From positions 744,001 to 808,000 of the forward strand of contig JAZGTN010000069.1 in NCBI GenBank assembly GCA_037783415.1: 64,000 bases of DNA, in the 5' to 3' direction. Source of the DNA: Leptasterias polaris (lineage: Eukaryota; Echinodermata; Asteroidea; Forcipulatida; Asteriidae). Shown in pieces: positions 21,201 through 29,983 of the stretch; the first letter of the stretch is position 1, and each line of letters begins with the position of its first letter. The position numbers were made by a program, and so were the translations under genes. Below the pieces are notes generated by a model. The model was not told the DNA's origin and did not search any database. It saw nothing but the letters and a program-made list of their open reading frames with translations.

Positions 21201-24200
21201 GTGCACAAACCTATGGAGCGGAGCCTGTGAGTCAACTTCGCACTGCACAAGTCTATGGAGCGGGGCCCACGGCCCAGCTCCGCACCACACTACCAAAGCG
21301 GGTGGACCATGGCGTGGAAGCACAGTACGCCACCACAACCAACCCTCAGCACGTCAGGCTGGTTGACGCACCACCAGTGACTACAGCTACGGGCGGGGTG
21401 GTGCCGTCCGCAGAACGGGAGGGGGCGGAACCCCCCTCGGGAAGTCGGAGACCCATGATGCTTCCCAATAAGTTTGACGGTGGATCCTCCTGGTCCGACT
21501 ATCTAATCCATTTCGAGAGCGTTGCGACCGTCAACAGGTGGGGAGAGGCCGAGAAGGCGATGTTCCTGGCCTCCCATATGAAGGGCCCGGCCCAAGAAGC
21601 CTTAGCTGACATGGAGCCGGCAGCACGGAAGGAGTACCCTAGCATCCTGGAGTACTTCGAGAAGCGATTCGGTGTCACGGCCCAAATACCACTGCATCGG
21701 GCGCAGCTGTCAATGTGCCACCGTGGTAGTGGCGAGTCAATAAACAGCCTGGGACAGTCTATTCGGCGGTTGGTCGCCAAGAGCTACCCGAAACTGTCGG
21801 TCCAGGCTCGAGAGGATTTGGCCGTGGAGGCGTTTCGAAATGCTTTGGGAGACGAGCAATTGCAACGCCACGTGTTCTCGCGGGCGGCGACAACCTTGAC
21901 CGAGGCTATCACCCTCGCCACCGAGATGGAAGCGTTCCTGAAGTCCCAGGAGCAGAACAGAAGGAACAGACAAGAGGCCAACGATGTCCGGTCAGTGGCA
22001 CAGCCACCACCACCACAGCCGGGGGCCACTGGGGTTAACACAGCTGCCCCGCGCCGAGTTTTCGATCGTACGATGGTGGAATGTTTCGGGTGCCATGAGT
22101 TGGGCCATATCCGACGGGACTGCCCGGTCAGGAAGCGGGGATTTAATACCCCGCGACAAGTGCCGAACGAGCCTAAGTCGACACAGCAATCAACCGGCAG
22201 AGGCCTCTCGCACCAAAAACCGGAGACGTCGCTGGGAAGGAACTACGTGTCAGGGTGGGTCGCATCGTTGCCCGTCCAATTCCTATTGGACACTGGGGCT
22301 TCGGTAAGTCTAATTTCGGGACGGGTCTACGATGAGCTCCGCGGGTCAGAACGGCCGAACCTCCAACCTCCACCTTCAACGTTGAGACAAGCAGACGGGA
22401 GCTCGATGCAGGCCCGGGGGAAAGCTGGGTTTGAACTCCGCATTGGAGATCAATCCTTGAGCCAGGTCTGCATTGTGGCTAATCTCGAGCCAGATGTGAT
22501 CCTAGGAATTGACTTCCTCTCGGCAAACCATTGCCAGTGGCGGTGGGGTGACAACACAGTGATGATCAACGGAAAGGCAGTAGATCTCGGGGACAGTGGA
22601 CAGCGGCCGTCGGTGGCGAGGATACAGGTCACGGAGAATTCGATTGTGCCGGCCGGGCACGAGGCAATCGTTCGGGGGGTGGTGAAGGGTAGTTACCGGA
22701 ACCGGATTGGCATGGTGTACCCCGACTTGGAGTCCACCGACGGGTGCCCGGTGGCAGTGGCAGCAGGCGTGGTGGACGTGGGTTCCGGTGCCCTGCCGGT
22801 CCGTGTGTTCAACCCGACGCCCGACCCTGTCACGATTTATAAAGGGACCCGCCTGGCGCTTTTCTCTCCACTGGACGCACATGACATACTGGAGCCGGAA
22901 CCGGAGCTTCCGCAACCCACAGTATGTCACCTATCTACCGCAGCCCAAAGAAGTGGCACAGTAAACCAAGGGGAGGTTCCCGGCCACCTGCGGGACTTGC
23001 TGGACCGTGGGGCCGCACACTTAGACAGCTCGGAACGTGCCCAGTTGGCGGAGTTGTTGACACAATACTCCGAAGCTTTCACGGGACCCGACGGCCGGCT
23101 GGGGAAGACGGCGCTGGCTGAGCACCGCATTGATACGGGAGCGGCCGTGCCAGTCCGGCAGGCGGTTAGGAGGCTGCCGATCCACAAGCGGGCCGAGGCC
23201 GAGAGGCAGGTGGAGAAGATGCTGCAGGATGGCGTCATTGAACCCTCCACTAGCCCGTGGTCCTCACCGGTGGTACTGGTCAAGAAGAAAGATGGGACGG
23301 TCAGGTTTTGTGTCGACTACCGGAAAGTCAACGAGGTTACGATCAAGGATGCGTACCCCATTCCCCGCATAGACGATAACCTCGATGCATTGAGCGGGGC
23401 GAGGTGGTTCAGTACGCTTGACTTGGCCAGCGGATACTGGCAGGTGAGCATGGGGGAGGCGGACCGGGAGAAGACGGCCTTCGGCATGCACAACGGGCTG
23501 TATCAGTTCAACGTGATGCCGTTCGGGTTGTGCAACGCACCGGCGACCTTCGAGCGCCTGATGGAGAGAGTACTTGCGGGGCTCCAATGGCAGGTAGCCG
23601 TCGTGTACCTGGACGACGTGATCGTGTGGGGAAAGGATTTTCAGGAACACTACAAAAGGTTGGCCACAGTCCTGGAACGCTTTCGCAATACCGGTCTTCG
23701 ATTGAAACCAAAGAAGTGCGATCTTTTTAAATCGGAGGTGTCTTTTCTCGGACACCGCGTGTCGGCTGCAGGGGTCCGCACAGACCCCACGAAAGTGGCG
23801 GTTATCCGTGGTTGGCCTCGCCCTGCGAATGTGACACAGGTCCGGAGCTTCCTGGGGCTGGCTTCCTACTACCGGCGGTTTATCCCTGACTTCGCAGAAA
23901 TCGCCCGCCCCCTGCATGGCCTTACCAACAAGACACCACGGGCCTTTGCCTGGACAGAGGACTGCCAGAGTGCTTTTGAACACCTCAAAGATTCACTGAC
24001 GACGGCCCCAGTGCTATGTTACCCCAGCACAGACCACTGCTACATCCTGGACACCGATGCTAGTCAGTGCTCAATTGGCGCGGTACTGTCACAGACGCGG
24101 GACGACGGGGAACGGGTGGTGGCTTATGGCAGCCGCACCCTTACCAAGGCCGAACGCAACTACTGCACCACACGGAAAGAGTTGTTGGCCGTGGTCCACT

Positions 24201-27200
24201 TCGTCCACTATTTCAAGCACTACCTCCTTGGCAAGCGGTTTCTCCTCCGAACCGACCACGGGTCTCTACGATGGTTGTTCCAGTTCCGCGAGCCCGAAGG
24301 CCAGACGGCGAGGTGGATTCAGCGGCTGGGGTGTTACGAATTTGACATCCAACACCGAGCGGGTAAGAAGCACATCAACGCAGACGCCGTTTCGCGGATT
24401 CCTTGTGGGCAGTGTGGAAGGTCGAGGGAGGAGACTCAGGAGTGCTACCAGAATGACGCTCGGGAGCCCGGCCGGCCGGACCGCAACCAAGCTACCACCG
24501 GGGGGGCGCCTCCCGAGCACCTACAAGTTCATGCCGTGACAAAGCAACCAGGCCGGGAATCCGGAGTCGAGGAGGGCGAACCTCTGGCACCGGAGGGACT
24601 CATTTCCCTCTGGAACGGAGAAGAGTTGCAACGGGACCAGCGAAGCGATCCGGAGCTTCAGACAGTCTTGCAGTGGCAAAATGACGGGGCCGCCCGCCCC
24701 CCGTGGCGGGAGGTTTCGGCACTCGACGAGGCCACCAAATTTTGGTGGGGAAAGTGGGAGCGGCTCCGGGTGGTCGAGGGAGTCCTACGGATCGAGTGGG
24801 ATCAGCCTGGCGGTGGGAAGCCAGCATGGAAGGTAGTGGTTCCACGGGGGAAGAGGGCCGAGGTGCTACGGCTGGCTCACGACAGCCGGACCGCTGGCCA
24901 TCTGGGCGTGACCCGGACATTCAACCGGTTGCAACAGGCTCCGATATTCTGGAGGGAGATGCGTCGCCACGCAGAGGAGTGGTGCCGGAAGTGCCACAAG
25001 TGTGGATCGAAGAAGCCACCTCCAAAGGCCTTGCGGGCCCCCCTCCAACAATACTTGGTCGGGGCGCCGATGGAGCGCATCGCCATCGACCTCACCGGCA
25101 GACTCCCAAAGACACAACGGGGGAATAGCAGCATCATGGTGGTTGCTGATTATTTCACCAAGTGGGTCGAAGCCTTCCCGATTCCTGACCAGAAGTCGGA
25201 GACGGTGGCAAGGGTTTTGGTCGAACAGGTCATCACGCGGTTCGGTGTCCCGAGAGAGATCCACACGGATCAGGGCAGGGAGTTCGAGGCAAGGCTCTTC
25301 CAGGGAGTCTGTGAACTCCTCGGCATACACAAGACCCGCACTACACCGTTCCACCCACAGTCGGACGGCATGGTTGAACGTTTCAACCGTACCGTTAAGA
25401 CGATGCTGAGCCTCTTTGTGGCTGAACAACAAGATGACTGGGACGAACACCTTCCCTATGTGATGATGGCCTATCGGTCGTCCCGCCACGAGAGCACCAA
25501 ACTCACGCCCAACATGTTAATGCTGGGGAGAGAAGTGGAGCTGCCGTTGGACCTGGTGGTGGGGTTGCCGGACGGCGACCAAGACTCCGTGGTGGAGTCG
25601 CACGAGTATGTAGAAGACCTCCGGGCTGGGTTGGAGGCGGCTCATAGCCTGGCGCGCCGCCACTTGCGGACGAGCCAGATTTACCAGAAACGCCAGTATG
25701 ACAGGCACGTGAACGAGGCCCGCTACAGTCCAGGACAGCCGGTGTGGCTCTACACACCCAACAAAAAGGTGGGTCGGACACCCAAGTTGCAGTGTTGGTG
25801 GACTGGGCCCTACGTGATCCTTCAGGCGAGCGACCAGGTTACCTATAGAATCCAGAGGTCTCGTCGGGCTAGGGCCAAGGTGGTCCACTATAATCGGTTG
25901 AAGCCCTACCTGGGCGAGGCGAATACGGGGTGGTGGGCACGCTGTCGACCCACCACTGCAGCACCGGATGAGCGGGCACCCGCCGGCCCCGAGGCTGGGG
26001 ACCACACCGACCAGGAAGAAGTGGAGACGCCGACAACCCAAACTGGCGACCAAGCAGACCAGGCAGAAGTGCCTGTGGGGAAAGAGCCAGATGGCCGGTT
26101 AGACCAGGAGGGGGCACCTCCCGAGACGAGGAAGGACAGCCAGCTGGATTTGGAACAGATGCCCATTCCGGGAGCTGACGACCAATCGGATGATGTCACC
26201 GGCCGTGGCCCGGAGCCCGGACCTGAGGCGGGGAATGGCCGAGGAGCGGACGTGAGGACAGAAGACCAGGAGATGCCCTCGAAACGGAAGGAGAAAGGAG
26301 CGGGAGAAACCAGTGTTGGAGGGGGTGGGCAACCACGGCCGGCACCCGGGGAGCCGGAAACCATTCCTAGTCGCACGACACGGTGCGGGCGTGGGGTGAT
26401 CAAGCCTAGCAGATATTGCCTTCCTGTTACTGACAAGGTTTTTTTTGGTGTTTCTCTCCCCAGGATGGAGAAGGTGGTCGAGTGTCGACAGTGTGGCAAG
26501 CGTTTCACCCGGACCGGGAACCTGAAGCGTCACCTCAATACCTCCTGCCCGGTCACACAGCCCTGTAAACCCTTCACGTGCCCGTTTGGATGCGGGAGGG
26601 ATTTTTACAGGGAGGATATGCGGCAGCGCCACCTACGGTACTGCATGCGGAGGCCGGGTCAAGTGGCGACGGTCCTGGTAGAGGACCAGCTGGAGGTCCA
26701 CGCCAGTGATACGGAGTTGGAGATGGAGGGCATGGAGCAGGGAGGGGTTGGGGACCGTTCGGAACCCCCCTCCGACGCTCCGAAGCCCCAGTCAGAGGAC
26801 GACCACCAGAGATCTCCTCCCCGAGACCGACGACGGGCCACCCAGGAGCGACCTTCCACGGAGCCGGGTGAGCAGACACCACCCCCGCCAGTTCTCGACC
26901 GAGAGGGCCCTCACGGAGACCAGATCCACACGGGGAGGTCTCCGTCGTCAGGCTCCCACCGGAGCCAGGAGCCCCTGGAGTCCTCGGGGCAACGCTGGAC
27001 CGGCCGGCAACGAAGGATGCCGCAGCAGAGGTACAGGGCGCCCCAGGCCGAGCCTGTAGCCTCCACCCGTCCACCACCGCCTTTGCCTTTGGGTTTGGGG
27101 CTACAATATAGGATCCCGGCGGGCGCCCGCATCACCATGCCGGATGGCTCTGATTGGACGCTGCCGGTGGATGGCACCCTCGCGGCCCGCCGGTCCTTCC

Positions 27201-27613
27201 AAGACGCCGCCGTCCAGTCGGAGCCACATCACCATCGCCGGGACCAGTCCACACACATGGACCCACCCCTGTGTGAACACATGCGGAACGAATGGCGGCT
27301 GGAGCACACGGGGGTGGGAACCGATGGAGACGGTCATCGTCTTTTCCGCGCCCGGGTGACGCACACCTACGAGGTCCCCGGACGCCTGCTCCAGACATAT
27401 GACGGGCAACAGTACGGCCAGTACTTCGTGGATCCGACAGTCGCCAGCCAACCGTCTTTGGGAGGGTTGTTGCCCCCAGGAGCTCCTCCACCGACGAGAT
27501 ACCCGAGGAACGTCCCACAAGCCTTCTGGGAAGACCTGCGCCGCCAGACGGAGACCCAGCGACAGCCACCGCCAGGGACGCCCGGACCAGGGACGCAAGG
27601 CCAACAGCCATAG
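18242..27613 (+). CDS. Element B Gag-Pol-zinc-finger polyprotein (3123 aa)
   Basis: Start chosen at 18242 (MASDSAHAED), after the LTR and leader; an earlier in-frame ATG at 18125 lies inside the LTR. Residues about 60-210 hold six degenerate units of about 23 residues (GSGRSLTESF-like). Residues 284-1011 are 52 perfect-length 14-residue repeats. The Gag capsid domain is about 1071-1240, the zinc knuckle CFGCHELGHIRRDC 1281-1294, and the protease DTGAS at 1350. RT has YLDD at 1789-1792. RNase H has DTDAS at 1937. Integrase has its zinc-binding region at about 2213-2254 and D2283, D2343, E2379 (DD35E), then a GPY/F-like domain. Two C2H2 fingers follow from 2742. Gag and Pol share one frame with no frameshift or stop. 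Confidence 0.95.
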   Translation: MASDSAHAEDTPSQTQTMNGPFWFTVDEISSVLGLGEAGGSISCDEEGQLRVPMDRNVPSTSGLAGAGGSERYLTESFRLSPRRTGTEWAEGSGWSHTEPFRLPQENTATGAEGSGRSLTESFWRSPQHTETTRAEGSVRYLTEPFRLPPQCTDRGAGRGSGRVPREPFCASPQHAPETGEGLGRSHTEPTFSPPWYSAGDIRARLFSEPGHPHPGHAVVGQLSSGPFFRERAQSTPQRVQGPRSHGTEVRGLVDQRRTAQAYETENLIQLDPAHFFCAEPVNQLRTVQTNGAEHTAQLRTTQTYGAEPTAQLRTAQAYGVEPMAQLRTVQTNGAEHTAQLRTTQTYGAEPTAQLRTAQAYGVEPMAQLRTVQTNGAEPTAQLRTVQTYGAEPTAQLRTAQTYGAEPTAQLRTVQTYGAEPTAQLRTVQTNGAGPTAQLRTVQTYGAEPTAQLRTAQTYGAEPTAQLRTAQTYGAEPTAQLRTVQTYGAEPTAQLRTAQTYGAEPVNQLRTVQTYGAEPVNQLRTVQTYGAEPTAQLRTAQTYGAEPVNQLRTVQPNGAEPTAQLRTAQTYGAEPVNQLRTVQTYGAEPVNQLRTVQPYGAEPTAQLRTAQTYGAEPVNQLRTVQTNGAEPVNQLRTVQTYGAEPVIQLRTVQTNGAEHTAQLRAVQTYGAEPTAQLRTVQTYGAEPVNQLRTVQTNGAEHTAQLRTAQTYGAEPVNQLRTAQPYGAELVNQLRTTQPYCAEPVNQLRTAQTYGAEPVNQLRTVQTNGAEPVNQLRTAQPYGADFVNQLRTTQPYCAEPVNQLRTAQTYGAEPTAQLRTAQFYGAEPVNQLRTAQTYGAEPVNQLRTVQTNGAEPVNQLRTAQPYGADFVNQLRTTQPYCAEPVNQLRTAQTYGAEPTAQLRTAQPYCAEPVNQLRTVQTNGAEPTDQLRTAQFYGAEPVNQLRTAQTYGAEPTAQLRTAQPYGAEPVNQPRTTQPYGAEPVHQLRSAQTYGAEPVSQLRTAQVYGAGPTAQLRTTLPKRVDHGVEAQYATTTNPQHVRLVDAPPVTTATGGVVPSAEREGAEPPSGSRRPMMLPNKFDGGSSWSDYLIHFESVATVNRWGEAEKAMFLASHMKGPAQEALADMEPAARKEYPSILEYFEKRFGVTAQIPLHRAQLSMCHRGSGESINSLGQSIRRLVAKSYPKLSVQAREDLAVEAFRNALGDEQLQRHVFSRAATTLTEAITLATEMEAFLKSQEQNRRNRQEANDVRSVAQPPPPQPGATGVNTAAPRRVFDRTMVECFGCHELGHIRRDCPVRKRGFNTPRQVPNEPKSTQQSTGRGLSHQKPETSLGRNYVSGWVASLPVQFLLDTGASVSLISGRVYDELRGSERPNLQPPPSTLRQADGSSMQARGKAGFELRIGDQSLSQVCIVANLEPDVILGIDFLSANHCQWRWGDNTVMINGKAVDLGDSGQRPSVARIQVTENSIVPAGHEAIVRGVVKGSYRNRIGMVYPDLESTDGCPVAVAAGVVDVGSGALPVRVFNPTPDPVTIYKGTRLALFSPLDAHDILEPEPELPQPTVCHLSTAAQRSGTVNQGEVPGHLRDLLDRGAAHLDSSERAQLAELLTQYSEAFTGPDGRLGKTALAEHRIDTGAAVPVRQAVRRLPIHKRAEAERQVEKMLQDGVIEPSTSPWSSPVVLVKKKDGTVRFCVDYRKVNEVTIKDAYPIPRIDDNLDALSGARWFSTLDLASGYWQVSMGEADREKTAFGMHNGLYQFNVMPFGLCNAPATFERLMERVLAGLQWQVAVVYLDDVIVWGKDFQEHYKRLATVLERFRNTGLRLKPKKCDLFKSEVSFLGHRVSAAGVRTDPTKVAVIRGWPRPANVTQVRSFLGLASYYRRFIPDFAEIARPLHGLTNKTPRAFAWTEDCQSAFEHLKDSLTTAPVLCYPSTDHCYILDTDASQCSIGAVLSQTRDDGERVVAYGSRTLTKAERNYCTTRKELLAVVHFVHYFKHYLLGKRFLLRTDHGSLRWLFQFREPEGQTARWIQRLGCYEFDIQHRAGKKHINADAVSRIPCGQCGRSREETQECYQNDAREPGRPDRNQATTGGAPPEHLQVHAVTKQPGRESGVEEGEPLAPEGLISLWNGEELQRDQRSDPELQTVLQWQNDGAARPPWREVSALDEATKFWWGKWERLRVVEGVLRIEWDQPGGGKPAWKVVVPRGKRAEVLRLAHDSRTAGHLGVTRTFNRLQQAPIFWREMRRHAEEWCRKCHKCGSKKPPPKALRAPLQQYLVGAPMERIAIDLTGRLPKTQRGNSSIMVVADYFTKWVEAFPIPDQKSETVARVLVEQVITRFGVPREIHTDQGREFEARLFQGVCELLGIHKTRTTPFHPQSDGMVERFNRTVKTMLSLFVAEQQDDWDEHLPYVMMAYRSSRHESTKLTPNMLMLGREVELPLDLVVGLPDGDQDSVVESHEYVEDLRAGLEAAHSLARRHLRTSQIYQKRQYDRHVNEARYSPGQPVWLYTPNKKVGRTPKLQCWWTGPYVILQASDQVTYRIQRSRRARAKVVHYNRLKPYLGEANTGWWARCRPTTAAPDERAPAGPEAGDHTDQEEVETPTTQTGDQADQAEVPVGKEPDGRLDQEGAPPETRKDSQLDLEQMPIPGADDQSDDVTGRGPEPGPEAGNGRGADVRTEDQEMPSKRKEKGAGETSVGGGGQPRPAPGEPETIPSRTTRCGRGVIKPSRYCLPVTDKVFFGVSLPRMEKVVECRQCGKRFTRTGNLKRHLNTSCPVTQPCKPFTCPFGCGRDFYREDMRQRHLRYCMRRPGQVATVLVEDQLEVHASDTELEMEGMEQGGVGDRSEPPSDAPKPQSEDDHQRSPPRDRRRATQERPSTEPGEQTPPPPVLDREGPHGDQIHTGRSPSSGSHRSQEPLESSGQRWTGRQRRMPQQRYRAPQAEPVASTRPPPPLPLGLGLQYRIPAGARITMPDGSDWTLPVDGTLAARRSFQDAAVQSEPHHHRRDQSTHMDPPLCEHMRNEWRLEHTGVGTDGDGHRLFRARVTHTYEVPGRLLQTYDGQQYGQYFVDPTVASQPSLGGLLPPGAPPPTRYPRNVPQAFWEDLRRQTETQRQPPPGTPGPGTQGQQP
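19091..21274 (+). repeat. 42-bp tandem repeat array in gag of element B, 52 units
   Basis: From the first CAG CTC at 19091 to the last at 21275 is exactly 52 x 42 bases. The consensus unit starts CAGCTCCGCACTGTACAAAC and continues CTATGGAGCGGAGC, then either CCACGGCT or CTGTCAAT. GCTCCGC and GCGGAGC are inverse complements, giving each unit a potential 7-8 bp stem. The array lacks stop codons in several frames on both strands, which creates long spurious antisense frames (for example 18389-21250). Confidence 0.97.
26428..26463 (+). promoter_or_regulatory. Putative branch point, pyrimidine tract and 3' splice site before the zinc-finger ORF of B
   Basis: TACTGAC (26428-26434) is followed by a T-rich tract, TTTCTCTCCC and CAG at 26461-26463. 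The branch adenine is about 30 bases from the AG. One base later comes the in-frame ATG at 26465. The same layout occurs in A (6046 down to 6004) and partly in C (41898). The donor site is not known; it would be expected in the leader or early gag. Confidence 0.55.
26465..27613 (+). CDS. Element B C2H2 zinc-finger ORF in env position (382 aa)
   Basis: It is in the same frame as pol, so it is made as the polyprotein tail, but its own ATG directly follows a splice-acceptor-like site. Residues 1-60 carry CRQCGKRFTRTGNLKRH and a second finger (CPFGCGRDFYREDMRQRH). The middle is rich in Pro, Glu and Arg. A C-terminal folded-looking segment (RLFRARVTHTYEVPGRLL) may correspond to RVRRRKIVEVYNEGNLIL at the end of the C protein; this is weak. 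It is not a chromodomain and has no signal peptide or membrane segment, so it is not an envelope protein. Nucleic-acid binding or target choice are possible roles. Confidence 0.65.
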   Translation: MEKVVECRQCGKRFTRTGNLKRHLNTSCPVTQPCKPFTCPFGCGRDFYREDMRQRHLRYCMRRPGQVATVLVEDQLEVHASDTELEMEGMEQGGVGDRSEPPSDAPKPQSEDDHQRSPPRDRRRATQERPSTEPGEQTPPPPVLDREGPHGDQIHTGRSPSSGSHRSQEPLESSGQRWTGRQRRMPQQRYRAPQAEPVASTRPPPPLPLGLGLQYRIPAGARITMPDGSDWTLPVDGTLAARRSFQDAAVQSEPHHHRRDQSTHMDPPLCEHMRNEWRLEHTGVGTDGDGHRLFRARVTHTYEVPGRLLQTYDGQQYGQYFVDPTVASQPSLGGLLPPGAPPPTRYPRNVPQAFWEDLRRQTETQRQPPPGTPGPGTQGQQP

Positions 27614-27742
27614 GGACAGACTTGCCAGCCATTGTTTTGTTGTTGCTTTCTTGTGTTTTTTTTTTTGTGTCGGTTCTGTACAGGTTGCGTGTTCCCACCG
27701 GGACGGGAGTTCGCTGCCTGCTTGGGGACAAGCAGTGTTCTT

Positions 27743-27753
27743 GGAGGGGGCAG
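27743..27753 (+). promoter_or_regulatory. Polypurine tract of element B
   Basis: GGAGGGGGCAG lies immediately before the TG of the 3' LTR, the expected place for plus-strand priming. Confidence 0.6.
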
Positions 27754-28111
27754 TGTAGCGTTGGCCCAGACCGTTCAGCAAGAGGGCGCCAGCACGACTC
27801 TGTGGTGGAGTCGGCCGATGATGGGAGGGCGCTGTGACACGGCACCGGTGGGAGCCGTGTTACCGAGCGACTCCTGGAGGGCGCTGTGACATGGCACCGT
27901 TGTGGAGCTGTGTCGCAGCAGGCCCCTCGCTGAACGGCTGGGACACCCGTCTCGTTGGGAAGACGTAGCCTAAACGTTCTTCTTGTCATGTGAGTCTTGG
28001 AGTAGAGACGTGTTGAATAAACCAGTAAAGAATTGACCGAGAAAACTGTATCCTGCTGTGTGTTTTTGTTGTGTTCTGCTGAGAAGAATCTGTGGACAAA
28101 TTCTTGTTACA
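27754..28111 (+). repeat. 3' LTR of element B
   Basis: 358 bp, the same as 17787-18144 by eye; AATAAA at 28016-28021. It is followed by the second copy of the GTAT target duplication. Confidence 0.95.
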
Positions 28112-29006
28112 GTATTCACAGTTGATGCATTCAAATTAAGACTCATTGAAGCGAACATGGTTTTGTTGCTAGTTTGCGTTTTCTTTTTCGTTTATGGGCA
28201 ACGAATTTCAACTTCTTTGCATTCAAATTAAACATGAGTTATGGCTTTACGAGTAAGCTGGAAATTATAGCCCCTTTTCTGGCACATAAGATGTCCTTTG
28301 TAAGAGGTGTTTCCATGTATTTTACTTGTTGTATTGTATCGTTTGTTTTTTGTTATTGAAACAGTCCGCTGTTCCTTTTGCTTTGTTATACACTTCGAAG
28401 TTAAAACCTGCACCCAATAACTTTAAAATTAAAACTAACTCTTTTGCGAAAGTCTTGAGATTTTTTGCCCTGGTATTTATGTTCTTGTCTTTGTTTTCTG
28501 CTAATGCCCGGACCATGTCAAATTTGAAGTTAACAAATGTTTTAAAGGAAACAAAAGCTTAAAATGATAAGGGGTCGTTATAAAATCTAAAGATAAATTA
28601 ATCTTTTTGTTTTCTTGTGGATTTTGTTCACAAGTCCTTTTCTTCGTGTGTTTGATATACATTTCTTCTATTCGTTTATTTTTATCTGAAGTTGGTTTCT
28701 TTAACCTTCAATGATCTGACGTGCCAGACATCTCGGCATGTAAGTTTGGTTATGATTATGCCAAGAGTCACCATGCTAGTTGTAGGTGGGCCTAGTCATG
28801 CCTGGTTATTCTCGAATGCTTCAATCAGTGTCTCCCCGTTAACATTATTCACTACTCTGTACCGACCACGGGCAGCCACCTTTTCATTCAAAATCGCTTA
28901 GGCCTATATTTGGAGATAACGCGAAACTAGTGTAGAAATGAGTTTTCCCTAAAAACATTTGCCTTTATTACAGGCAGCTACGAATCAGAAGGCATATAGC
29001 ATAGAC
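28112..29006. other. Internal part of element D, no gene
   Basis: Continues D after the B insertion. It holds further GCATTCAAATTAA-type short repeats near 28133 and 28218 and otherwise AT-rich sequence with only short meaningless frames. No transposase domain. Confidence 0.6.
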
Positions 29007-29180
29007 ATTTATTTTCGTACGGTTGAACGGGGCAGTGAATTAGTACGAAAATTAGTTCTTAGAATACCTCCGCTGCGCGGAAGGATCTAGCGGTTATATA
29101 CATGGGTATATAATTAAGGCAAGGCGCGGCATTGATGTGCCATCTGCGTACCGACAGACAGCAACACTCCTTATATTTTG
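29007..29180 (+). repeat. A1 repeat of element E
   Basis: Starts ATTTATTTTCGTACGG and ends TTATATTTTG. It matches A2 at 34567-34738 almost perfectly; A2 lacks a short ATTA after TATATA. Confidence 0.88.
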
Positions 29181-29202
29181 TAAACACAAGATTCACTCAA
29201 CT

Positions 29203-29938
29203 ATGGAGCCAAATGCAGAAAACGCAGAACGTCTACTAATGGCATTCCATAGCACAACAAACGAGCTACAAAAGACGATAAAAGAATCATGCACAATGCT
29301 ACGGGCTGAAATGATGCAAAGCCAGCAAGACTCATACAAGGCCATCAACGATAAGTTAAAGACAGCAACAAACACAAAATGGAAGAGAGAAGGAAACCGC
29401 AAGCAATTCGACTTCAACAACGAAGTCCTGGAAATCCTCGCAAAACTGCAAGAAGTATATAGTTAAAGTTGGAGACATTACCACGGTCTCTAGCCTCATT
29501 GATTCGGCAACCAAGAAACTTGCAAACAGACAAAAACTAATCAGACTTGCAGATACGAGTGAAGGTGGATGGGAGACAGTTAAAGAATATGCAACCAATG
29601 ACCTCGCATCAGATTCAGAAGATGAAAAAAGAATCAAAAGAGCAGAGTCAAGAGCCCTCAAGAAGATCAAAACCAAGTCCCAAAGAGGAAGTAATCGGTT
29701 TCGTCCTTACAGCACCAGCGCATCACGCACCAATCCAATTACTTCCAACCGGCCTAACCCATACGCCTTCAACAGACAGCATGCTTTCCCGACATATACC
29801 AAGCAAGGGAGATCAGGGACATGCTTTGCCTGTGGATCGGCGGGACACTGGAGAAAAGAGTGTCCCCTCTCGCAACCAGGCAGGAGTACCGCTCCTAACA
29901 CTTACATCACCTCGGCAAGAGATACCAGAACATTATAG
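29203..29938 (+). pseudogene. Element E Gag-like protein with CCHC knuckle, one frameshift
   Basis: The ATG at 29203 (MEPNAENAERLLMAF) opens a frame to 29466. The remainder continues in another frame from about 29450 to the stop at 29938 and includes a zinc knuckle, CFACGSAGHWRKEC (near 29822). The N-terminal part looks helical. One indel near 29450-29467 separates the halves. Confidence 0.7.
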
Positions 29939-29983
29939 ATCCCCCAGGATACAAAGGGACAGACATCCACTAAAGACAGGATA

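Larger units (their letters stand above)
17787..28111 (+). mobile_element. Element B: intact, young Ty3/Gypsy retrotransposon with giant Gag
   Basis: The 358-bp LTRs at 17787-18144 and 27754-28111 are identical as far as I can compare by eye. The 4-bp target duplication is GTAT (17783-17786 and 28112-28115). Present are a primer-binding site after the 5' LTR, a purine-rich tract before the 3' LTR, AATAAA in each LTR, and one unbroken ORF from 18242 to 27613. All enzymatic motifs look complete. This is a candidate active element and could supply enzymes to element A. Confidence 0.95.

Noticed and set aside
18389..21250. A 953-codon open frame on the minus strand opposite the B repeats
   Set aside because: It is an effect of the 42-bp repeat, whose length is a multiple of three and which lacks stops in several frames. 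No domain; the plus-strand frame carries Gag and Pol.
26465..27613. Envelope gene of an endogenous retrovirus
   Set aside because: The position fits, but there is no signal peptide, furin site, fusion peptide or membrane segment; it has two C2H2 zinc fingers.
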